Positions 33,749 to 41,399 of a DNA stretch of 64,000 nt are shown here, in pieces. How positions within the stretch are numbered: position 1 is the stretch's first letter; each line of letters opens with the position of its first letter. The notes below the pieces were generated by a model. That model ran no database searches. It was given only the letters and a program-made list of their open reading frames with translations, and was not told the origin of the DNA. This DNA comes from JAHEJE01 sp965216335 (GTDB taxonomy: Bacteria > Pseudomonadota > Alphaproteobacteria > Rhizobiales > Aestuariivirgaceae): assembly GCA_965216335.1 (NCBI GenBank), contig OZ244154.1:558001-622000 (forward strand), written 5' to 3'. The translations under genes were made by a program, and so were the position numbers.

Positions 33749-36700
33749 TCAATTAACCAGCTGGTTGACCAGCTTTTCATAAGTCACCTGATTGTGACGC
33801 TCTTGCACCCTTGCTTGTAGAGCACTGGCTCGCGCAAGCCTGTCGCTTGGGTTGCTCAGCATTTCGAGAATTGCCTTTATGTAGTCCTCTACGCTGCCAT
33901 CTGGATCAACTGGCCAGCCAGTAGTGTCGTCAATCAACTCAGGAACGCCCCCGACCGCGCTGGCGACGATCGGCATGCCCATTGCGCCGAACTCGATCAG
34001 GATTGTCGGCATTCCATCCCACGCGGAGGTGTAAAGCAATCCATCTGACTCAAGCAGCGGGAGTTCATCGTACGACTGAAAGGGGGCATGTACGGTCAGA
34101 TTGGTCGGCAAATTACTGAGCGATGGCATCGGGTCAAGCACCGCCTTTCCCCAGCATTTGAATGTCACGTCCGGCATGTTTCTGGCAATTTCCACCAGAA
34201 GATCGAACCTTTTTTGTCGGTCAAAGCGCCCAGCCCAAAGGATCACCGGCGTTTTGCGCGTTGGCTTTGATTTCGCCTGGCGTGACGCCAACGTTTCCTG
34301 CAGTGAATCGCTAGCAGCTGGGGTGTGCGCAACTATGACCTTCTCTCTAATCTCTTCGGGCAGACAATACCGCTTGCTCAGGCCCTGACCCAGGTACTCG
34401 CTATCAACCATGGCTGCCTTGAGAAACGGCAAGACATTGGCAAAATAACTAACCGGATAGCCGACCTGGCGGCCAGACGGGAGTTGTTCTGCACAGAAAT
34501 AGTAAGCAAACAGATTGGTCATGGTTTGCAAACGTGCGCCATATCTCTCAAACACCTCGAAGCCTGTCCGACTGTTCACGTTGAAGATGTTCTTTGGTTT
34601 CAACATGCGGACGAGTTCGTACAACAGCCTGTTGCGCGTCCGGCTGCGCAGCGGCTGCAACCAAACGGAAAGATCGATTGTGTCCATCTCGTCGGGGAAC
34701 CAATCGGGCCGCGCCCAATCGGGTTGATCGGTTCTGAGTAGTATCGTGCGGCCTTGCTTCGTCAGAATGTTAGCAAGTACTCCGCTGACATAGTCCGCAC
34801 CGCCCATTTTGCAAAATGGCGTCAGAATCACGTTGTCGTATTGTCCCGACATCAAAGGCGCGATCTCTTCAAATGCGCGATACTCATCATCGTGCCAAGG
34901 CGGGATGATTGAAACCTCGCCCTCATCGATCATGCTGATCTCAGGTTCAAGTCCGGCGGCTCGGGCCACAATCTCGTGCATCGACCCAGAGCGCCAGAAA
35001 TCCAGCATCCCGCTGGTTTCCGCAACAGCGGCTTGCTCCTGGGTCAGGAGATTGGCCAACTTCAGGAGTCGAGGAGATCTCACGCGCGGGTGAGCGATGT
35101 CGCAAACATAGAATTGTGGGAGAAATTTTCTGTTTTCCTTTATGCCGTGTCGCACAAAGTGCATGAAAAGGGACCCGTCATACTCCTCCACCTCATTGTT
35201 GAACTCCAGGTAGGTATCACGGTTGAACCAACGCACCGGACACACATCCTGGTCGACCCCATGCCTGAGCCAATGCAGGTAGGAGTTTTCAGGATCCTCG
35301 GGAGCATCCAAGCCATGTCGGGCAGCCTGTTCACTGTAGAACTTTCCGTCGAACAGGGGCCCCGGTGGCAAGCCTCGGCCGAAGTCGCGAACCAAGTACC
35401 GAAACAAACATTCTAGGTCGGAAACAGCGCTATCAAGTTTGTATTGCTTTCGATACCAGTCCGCCGAAAACATAGGAACAACAATATTCTGCAGAGTTTT
35501 CAACCCGAGAAAAGCATACTCCTCACTTATGCTTCGGAGCAAATTGTCGACATGTCCGGCGCCGGACGAAACAAACTGAGCAATATAGTCAACGTCGCGC
35601 GTCAGCAGACCCTCATGCCTACCGAACTGCGCATAATGAACCAATGGGCAAGTCTGATCGTCAAACCGGTCACCATACGTGCTGGCGTAAAACTTCGTAT
35701 CGAACGTTGCACTCGGGTCGCGGCCCTCCTGCCATCCGTGCGTCAGGTAGTGATACAACGGATCGATGCCGGCGTCGACAACCTCCTTATACTTTGAAAG
35801 GTAGTATTCTTTGTCAAACAGAGGTTCAACAAGTTGGCAAAGTTGTTGGATTTGCTCCTTCCTATTCACTGCAACTTGATTTTGCGTCAGCAGGTTTTCT
35901 TTTTTTCCGATTTTGCAATAGTGAACCAGCGGGCATGTATCATTTCCCAGACGATCAGCATACTTGCCTATGTAATAGCTCGTGCTGAATGTCGGACTAG
36001 GGTCCCTTCCTTCCCGCCAGCCATACTTTAGGTAGTGATCAAGCGGGTCGACATCCGATTGGGCCACTTCTGGATAGGTATCCAGGTAGAAGTCCGCATC
36101 GAACAGATCTTTCACGACATCTCGTTGCGCGAACAGACCGGTCGCATCTTTTGTTTGCAGACCTTCTTTTTCGCCGATCTTTGCGTAATGCAGCAAGGGG
36201 CACTCTATGTCGCCAAAGAACCTTCCATATGAGTGAACATAGTAAGCAGCATCAAAACTCCCACTCGGATCTCGGCCTTCTCGCCATCCGTGCAGCAAAT
36301 AGTGATCGAGAGGATCTAAACCCGCATCGGCGACTTCGGGGTTTTGGGATTGGTAAAACTCCGCATCAAAGTAGGGTTCCACGGCGATCCGGGTCTCGAA
36401 GAGCCCGGTATTGTCCCGTGTGAGCAAGTTGTCCTTCTTGCCCGCCTCGGCATAGTGAATCAACGGGCAGACATCAGCATCAATCTGATCGCCATACTTG
36501 TACAAATAGTAGTTCGTGTGGAACGTTCTGCTGGGGTCTCTACCTTTCTGCCAGCCATACTTTAGGTAGTGGTCAAGCGGGTCGACATCCGATTGGGCCA
36601 CTTCTGGATAGGTATCCAGGTAGAAGTCTGCATCGAACAGATCTTTCACGACATCTCGTTGCGCGAACAGACCGGTCGCATCTTTTGTTTGCAGACCTTC

Positions 36701-37777
36701 TTTTTCGCCGATCTTTGCGTAATGCAGCAAGGGGCACTCTATGTCGCCAAAGAACCTTCCATATGAGTGAACATAGTAAGCAGCATCAAAACTCCCACTC
36801 GGATCTCGGCCTTCTCGCCATCCGTGCAGCAAATAGTGATCGAGAGGATCTAAACCCGCATCGGCGACTTCGGGGTTTTGGGATTGGTAAAACTCCGCAT
36901 CAAAGTAGGGTTCCACGGCGATCCGGGTCTCGAAGAGCCCGGTATTGTCCCGTGTGAGCAAGTTGTCCTTCTTGCCCGCCTCGGCATAGTGAATCAACGG
37001 GCAGACATCAGCATCAATCTGATCGCCATACTTGTACAAATAGTAGTTCGTGTGGAACGTTCTGCTGGGGTCTCTACCTTCTCTCCAGCCATACTTTAGG
37101 TAGTGGTCAAGCGGGTCGACATCCGATTGGGCCACTTCTGGATAGGTATCCAGGTAGAAGTCCGCATCGAACAGATCTTTCACGACATCTCGTTGCGCGA
37201 ACAGACCGGTCGCATCTTTTGTTTGCAGACCTTCTTTTTCGCCGATCTTTGCGTAATGCAGCAAGGGGCACTCTATGTCGCCAAAGAACCTTCCATATGA
37301 GTGAACATAGTAAGCAGCATCAAAACTCCCACTCGGATCTCGGCCTTCTCGCCATCCGTGCAGCAAATAGTGATCGAGAGGATCTAAACCCGCATCGGCG
37401 ACTTCGGGGTTTTGGGATTGGTAAAACTCCGCATCAAAGTAGGGTTCCACGGCGATCCGGGTCTCGAAGAGCCCGGTATTGTCCCGTGTGAGCAAGTTGT
37501 CCTTCTTGCCCGCCTCGGCATAGTGAATCAACGGGCAGACATCAGCATCAATCTGATCGCCATACTTGTACAAATAGTAGTTCGTGTGGAACGTTCTGCT
37601 GGGGTCTCTACCCTCTCTCCAGCCATACTTTAGGTAGTGGTCAAGCGGGTCCAAGCCTTCAGCGCCTACTTCAGGATACGCAAAAAGGTAGTATTCCTTG
37701 TCGAAAAATCCGTTATGAAGGTATTCGTAGTTTGACATGTTCTTTCTTTGGCAATGAAGTTTATATTCCGAAATCAT
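33749..37777 (-). CDS. Giant glycosyltransferase: tandem N-terminal repeats plus GT4 domain
   Basis: A 1342-residue protein. The C-terminal part (about residues 970-1342) is a GT4 glycosyltransferase (GT-B fold): VILWAGRFDRQKRFDLLVEI, FKCWGKAV, and LIEFGAMGMPIVASAVGGVPELI. Residues about 25-870 consist of at least eight ~89-residue repeats of the form LDPLDHYLKYGWREGRDPS, then YY, then CPLIHYAEAGKK. Pairs of these repeats form a 178-residue (534-bp) unit, present in three near-identical copies at residues about 43-587. Such repeats occur in other proteobacterial glycosyltransferases, where they are suspected of binding partners or glycan. An alternative ATG is at 37738. The following GT2 gene is coupled (stop and start overlap). 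See the repeat feature. Confidence 0.85.
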   Translation of the reverse strand: MISEYKLHCQRKNMSNYEYLHNGFFDKEYYLFAYPEVGAEGLDPLDHYLKYGWREGRDPSRTFHTNYYLYKYGDQIDADVCPLIHYAEAGKKDNLLTRDNTGLFETRIAVEPYFDAEFYQSQNPEVADAGLDPLDHYLLHGWREGRDPSGSFDAAYYVHSYGRFFGDIECPLLHYAKIGEKEGLQTKDATGLFAQRDVVKDLFDADFYLDTYPEVAQSDVDPLDHYLKYGWREGRDPSRTFHTNYYLYKYGDQIDADVCPLIHYAEAGKKDNLLTRDNTGLFETRIAVEPYFDAEFYQSQNPEVADAGLDPLDHYLLHGWREGRDPSGSFDAAYYVHSYGRFFGDIECPLLHYAKIGEKEGLQTKDATGLFAQRDVVKDLFDADFYLDTYPEVAQSDVDPLDHYLKYGWQKGRDPSRTFHTNYYLYKYGDQIDADVCPLIHYAEAGKKDNLLTRDNTGLFETRIAVEPYFDAEFYQSQNPEVADAGLDPLDHYLLHGWREGRDPSGSFDAAYYVHSYGRFFGDIECPLLHYAKIGEKEGLQTKDATGLFAQRDVVKDLFDADFYLDTYPEVAQSDVDPLDHYLKYGWREGRDPSPTFSTSYYIGKYADRLGNDTCPLVHYCKIGKKENLLTQNQVAVNRKEQIQQLCQLVEPLFDKEYYLSKYKEVVDAGIDPLYHYLTHGWQEGRDPSATFDTKFYASTYGDRFDDQTCPLVHYAQFGRHEGLLTRDVDYIAQFVSSGAGHVDNLLRSISEEYAFLGLKTLQNIVVPMFSADWYRKQYKLDSAVSDLECLFRYLVRDFGRGLPPGPLFDGKFYSEQAARHGLDAPEDPENSYLHWLRHGVDQDVCPVRWFNRDTYLEFNNEVEEYDGSLFMHFVRHGIKENRKFLPQFYVCDIAHPRVRSPRLLKLANLLTQEQAAVAETSGMLDFWRSGSMHEIVARAAGLEPEISMIDEGEVSIIPPWHDDEYRAFEEIAPLMSGQYDNVILTPFCKMGGADYVSGVLANILTKQGRTILLRTDQPDWARPDWFPDEMDTIDLSVWLQPLRSRTRNRLLYELVRMLKPKNIFNVNSRTGFEVFERYGARLQTMTNLFAYYFCAEQLPSGRQVGYPVSYFANVLPFLKAAMVDSEYLGQGLSKRYCLPEEIREKVIVAHTPAASDSLQETLASRQAKSKPTRKTPVILWAGRFDRQKRFDLLVEIARNMPDVTFKCWGKAVLDPMPSLSNLPTNLTVHAPFQSYDELPLLESDGLLYTSAWDGMPTILIEFGAMGMPIVASAVGGVPELIDDTTGWPVDPDGSVEDYIKAILEMLSNPSDRLARASALQARVQERHNQVTYEKLVNQLVN
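36016..37651 (-). repeat. Three near-identical 534-bp tandem repeats within the giant glycosyltransferase gene
   Basis: The motif ACATCCGATT, for example, recurs at 36051, 36585 and 37119, exactly 534 bp apart. The array spans three full copies plus about 34 bp; identity ends at 36016 and at 37651. I see only a few base differences between copies, such as one in the stretch around 36625. 534 is divisible by 3, so copy gain or loss would keep the reading frame. Each unit encodes two ~89-residue protein repeats. Confidence 0.93.
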
Positions 37778-37871
37778 TAAAATGATCTGGAGTCATGTCT
37801 GTTGATTTTTCAATTGTATTCCACTAAAAATTTCGATCCATCAAATTAATTAGTCGAAAGAATTTGTCAAT

Positions 37872-39368
37872 TCATTTCCATTCGGAAATCAAATCATACC
37901 TGGTTAAGTGTGGATAGAACAAACGTACCATGTTCGGATCCTGGTTATGCATCGGAATTTTGACCTCGCCGCGCCAAGCCACGCCAAGCACCTGCATTGT
38001 ATTGAACAACCCGACATTCCAACCTGCATCTTGAAACACAGCCAAACCGCGGGCCACGTCAGGTGAGGTCATGTCGTGAAACATGACAACAGCGTCTTCA
38101 GCACAGTACCCCAAAACTCCCTTGGCATCGTTCTCGGGCGCATCACCATCGTGGTTGCCATCGATGAAGCAAAAGGACCATGGTTCATCTGCGGCCGTTC
38201 GAACTTCAGCCAGGCAATCAGGTGAGTAACCTGCCCAGGTACGGAAAGTCTCGGGGCAGGGGGCTGCCTTCAAAACGTCTTCAACGGCCTTGACCCGATC
38301 GGGATTGGAAAATTCCGGGTCTACCAGATCCAATTCCAAACCGGCAGCACGCAGATGTGCACCAGTCCAGCCGAAATGCGTCCCTATCTCCAATCCTCTC
38401 CGACCGGAAAATTGCACCGCAACCGCATGTAGGCAAACAGCCTCTTCATATGATGCGTTGCCGATCGTAAAAGCCCTTTCGTTTCGCGTATCCGATCGGA
38501 ATTTGTGTGGAACGGATGGTCTCAAGTGCGGCCAATCGACCGCCCAGGGATTTTCCTCTTCGGCGAATGGAAATAGCTTGAGAAGCTTCGGATCCGGCAT
38601 CCCGCTTGGAACATAGTCATACCGGTCGATCTCCACTCTTTGGCACTCTTCGATCTTTGTAAATCCGCGCCCGGTATAGTCGATTGCCCAAAGCATTGGT
38701 GCGCTGCGACCATTGGCGGAATCTCCAAAGTAATCCTCGATAGCCTTTTGAGCGCCCTGCCAGTGACCAAAATCATCGACGATAACCGGAGCCCCGGTAC
38801 GCACTCTGGGATAAAGCACCTCCATTTCAGCCATTGTGCTGTCATAAAAGTCAGTATCAAGGCGCAGCAAGGCTATATGCAGCGTTTGCGTCCTCGCCAG
38901 TGTTTCGCGAACATCACCGGGTACATAATGTAGCAATCGTTCGTCATAACCGGTTGTTGCCATAACATTTTTCACCGTATCGAGTGTGGCGCGCGCCTGA
39001 ACAAGTTCCGCAACAACCTCGCCTTGGCTTCCCTCCATCAGATCGCCAGCCGAATGACCGTGCAGGTCTCTGTCATACGGGCTGGCGTCTGTCATACCGT
39101 CAAATGTGTCGAACAAATAGATGTCCCTGTTCGCCGCCCCCAATTCCAGGAGCGTGAGTACCATAATCAACGACGAACCGCCTTTCCACACGCCGCATTC
39201 CACGAATGCGCCAGGAATATTGTTGTCGACCACGTGCTTGACGGCTTGCCACAGCGCAAAACCACGCTCAGGCGATGTCATTGTGTATGGCGCAGCCTTC
39301 TCCCAGATGCTTGCAAACTCAGGATGTTGCGACAAACACCAACTGTCGGATCGTGCCCCTGTTGACAT
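37872..39368 (-). CDS. Two-domain methyltransferase: TylF-like plus class I methyltransferase
   Basis: A 498-residue protein. Residues about 20-250 resemble TylF/MycF macrocin O-methyltransferases: FVECGVWKGGSSLIMVLTLL, IYLFDTFDGMTDASPYDRD, and VIVDDFGHWQGAQKAIEDYF, with the Asp metal ligands. Residues about 310-480 form a second SAM-binding domain (Methyltransf_24 type): RRGLEIGTHFGWTGAHL, DEPWSFCFIDGNHDGDAPEND, and VVMFHDMTSPDVARGLAVF. Sugar O-methylation fits both halves. AGAGGA precedes the ATG. The fusion may methylate two positions, or one half may serve as a scaffold. Confidence 0.8.
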   Translation of the reverse strand: MSTGARSDSWCLSQHPEFASIWEKAAPYTMTSPERGFALWQAVKHVVDNNIPGAFVECGVWKGGSSLIMVLTLLELGAANRDIYLFDTFDGMTDASPYDRDLHGHSAGDLMEGSQGEVVAELVQARATLDTVKNVMATTGYDERLLHYVPGDVRETLARTQTLHIALLRLDTDFYDSTMAEMEVLYPRVRTGAPVIVDDFGHWQGAQKAIEDYFGDSANGRSAPMLWAIDYTGRGFTKIEECQRVEIDRYDYVPSGMPDPKLLKLFPFAEEENPWAVDWPHLRPSVPHKFRSDTRNERAFTIGNASYEEAVCLHAVAVQFSGRRGLEIGTHFGWTGAHLRAAGLELDLVDPEFSNPDRVKAVEDVLKAAPCPETFRTWAGYSPDCLAEVRTAADEPWSFCFIDGNHDGDAPENDAKGVLGYCAEDAVVMFHDMTSPDVARGLAVFQDAGWNVGLFNTMQVLGVAWRGEVKIPMHNQDPNMVRLFYPHLTRYDLISEWK

Positions 39369-39515
39369 TTACATAGTTCCTCTTGCCGGATCCCCAAAAA
39401 TAGTCTTGACGGAAGTAGTGCTTCGCCGTCCATCTGCATTTCCGGCAGACCTCCCTTTTGAATCAAATCGCGATGGGCGATCCTTTTGGTTTCACATGCC
39501 TGCAAAATGCAAAGA

Positions 39516-40772
39516 TCACAACCCCTTCAGAACAAGCCTCTTTTTCTTCGGCACCAATGAATTGACTTTGCTCAAGTGAACCTTGAGCGTCTTGGTTAGG
39601 AAGTCGTACTTTCTGACGACGTGGGCGCGGGCGGCGGGGCCGAGGTGTGTGTAGTCGTCGGGATGGCTGAGGACTTCTATCACCTGACTGGCCAACTCAT
39701 CTGGCTTCAAAAAGTCCACCAACAGGCCGTTCTTGCCGTGGGTGATGACCTCGCGCACCGGTGCGGTGCCGGACGCGACGATGGTGGCCTGCATCGACAT
39801 GGTTTCCAGCAGCGACCACGACAGCACGAACGGAACCGTCAGATAGATGTGGCAGCGGCTGAGCTGGATGATGCGCTGATAGTCCGCGTAGGGCACTTTC
39901 CCGAGAAAGTGCACCCGCGACCAGTCCAGATCCTTGCCAACTTCCTTTTCAAGGTCGGCCCTATACCCACCGGGTGTGTTGCTGTCCTGGCCGTAGGACA
40001 CTTCGTTGCCGCCGATGATCAGCACCCTGGCATTGGGCCGCTCACTCAATATTCTCGGCAGCGATCGCATGAAGATGTGAAAGCCCCGCACCGGCTCCAT
40101 GTTACGCGCCATATAGGTGAAGATTTCGTCTTCCCTCGTTACCGCCCGCTCCAGCCGGGCAAGGCTGAGCGAGCTGTCGGGATTCGGCTTCAGCACATCC
40201 GTCCGAATGCCGTCGTGACACACATAGCTCTTGCGCCGAAACTCGACCGGGTAGGTGTTCATCTGCCAACGGGTCGGGCACTGGCCGAGATCGCAAGTCG
40301 CCAGGTTCAAATAATTTGTGGCGTTGCGTGCATGCATGATGAACGGCGTGTTCTCGTTCACCGGAAACTCATCGTCAAACCCGACGCAGCCGCCTTTGGC
40401 CAGAAAAAAGTACTCCCAGTAGCCGATCACCGGCACGTCCGGCCAGATTTCCTTGACGAAGGTCAATTCGCCCCAGCCGACATGTCCGATGATGATGTCC
40501 GGCGTAAATCCCTTGTCCTTGATGTTCTTGCAGGCAAGCGCCACCCCGAACGCGGCGCCCATGCACTCTTCGTAGTAGCGCGACAGCGCATAAGCGTCTT
40601 TGCCGGGTTTATGATGAGCCTTGTAGCTGACAACAGAAACGTTGCCGGTCGTCTCAGGCACGTCCGTACGCTGGGTCAGCGCAACGATTCGATGCTCCTT
40701 GCGTCTGGCCAGCCATTGGACGAGCTGCCGGTACTGGCCGGGAAAGTTCTGGTGGACGAACAAAAAATTCAT
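39516..40772 (-). CDS. Family 4 glycosyltransferase
   Basis: A 418-residue GT-B glycosyltransferase. The N-terminal domain starts MNFLFVHQNFPGQYRQLVQW, typical of Glyco_trans_4_3; the C-terminal GT4 domain has TYMARNMEPVRGFHIFMRSL, RVLIIGGNEVSYGQDS, GKVPYADYQRIIQLSRCHIY and SWSLLETMSMQATIVASGTAPVREVI (the E-x7-E-like nucleotide-sugar motif). GGAG 11 nt upstream supports the ATG at 40772; the frame is open further but lacks homology. It is the last minus-strand gene before the RTX cassette. Confidence 0.88.
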   Translation of the reverse strand: MNFLFVHQNFPGQYRQLVQWLARRKEHRIVALTQRTDVPETTGNVSVVSYKAHHKPGKDAYALSRYYEECMGAAFGVALACKNIKDKGFTPDIIIGHVGWGELTFVKEIWPDVPVIGYWEYFFLAKGGCVGFDDEFPVNENTPFIMHARNATNYLNLATCDLGQCPTRWQMNTYPVEFRRKSYVCHDGIRTDVLKPNPDSSLSLARLERAVTREDEIFTYMARNMEPVRGFHIFMRSLPRILSERPNARVLIIGGNEVSYGQDSNTPGGYRADLEKEVGKDLDWSRVHFLGKVPYADYQRIIQLSRCHIYLTVPFVLSWSLLETMSMQATIVASGTAPVREVITHGKNGLLVDFLKPDELASQVIEVLSHPDDYTHLGPAARAHVVRKYDFLTKTLKVHLSKVNSLVPKKKRLVLKGL

Positions 40773-41399
40773 CTTGCAAGGGACTCCTGGGACAACCAAT
40801 CGGAGAAAACCGACGCCCTCTGCTTTGCCTAGGATGGCGCCTTCGGCCCTAGCAAGCACAATTTTCTGTCGACTGCAAACATCGCGGTCGACCCGCTCGA
40901 ACGGGCTGTCGCGATGGCGATTTGGCCCGGTCACGAAACCTTCAAACCGTGTGAACATACCGGCCCGATTTGCTTGTCGGCCAAGTGTTCGGCTCGTATT
41001 GCACCATGCATTACTATTCCTGGACGTAGAACAACAGTTGCGTGTTGCATTGCAGCAATACCCGTTTAACGTGCATATCGCGAACTGGCTCAACTAACTG
41101 TAAACGCGACAATTTCCATTCCATGTTTACCTTATGTTAATATTAACTTGAGGCAGCGCCATCGCTCTGCTAGCAATTGATCAACAGGGTACGCTCCCGC
41201 TGGCGAACGGACGAAGCAGCGCCGGTAACGGGCATGTGACAAACATCACATGCAGGCACTTCAGGTCCGGATAAGAGTGTACGTGGGATAGCCGCAACAT
41301 GCGGTGAATTAGGGGCAGCGCAGTATGATGCTGCGGTAGTGAAAACAAGCCGCGCCCGCAAAACCCCGGGCCCGGCACTAAGGAAAAGGAGCTTCCCCC
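40773..41399. other. 627-bp intergenic region upstream of the large RTX gene
   Basis: Divergent between the GT4 gene and the RTX gene. I see no coding sequence. It contains a perfect AT palindrome, GTTAATATTAAC (41136-41147), and the perfect CRP-like palindrome listed next. The RTX gene's ribosome-binding site (AAGGAAAAGGAG) lies near 41380-41391. No single promoter stands out; a weak candidate TTGAGG-N17-TAGCAA is at 41148-41176. Confidence 0.5.
41232..41253. promoter_or_regulatory. Perfect CRP-like palindrome (TGTGA-N6-TCACA)
   Basis: The 22-bp site GCATGTGA-CAAACA-TCACATGC has 8-bp arms that are exact reverse complements. The core is the textbook CRP/FNR-superfamily consensus TGTGA-N6-TCACA. 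It lies about 150 bp upstream of the RTX start codon. Hairpin formation in RNA is an alternative reading, but no T-run follows. Confidence 0.6.

Noticed and set aside
36016..37651. Regular repeats that could be mistaken for a CRISPR array or noncoding satellite
   Set aside because: The period is 534 bp with no unique spacers, and the units are translated in frame within the glycosyltransferase.
39621..40832. Long plus-strand open frame (403 codons)
   Set aside because: Shadow of the GT4 gene.
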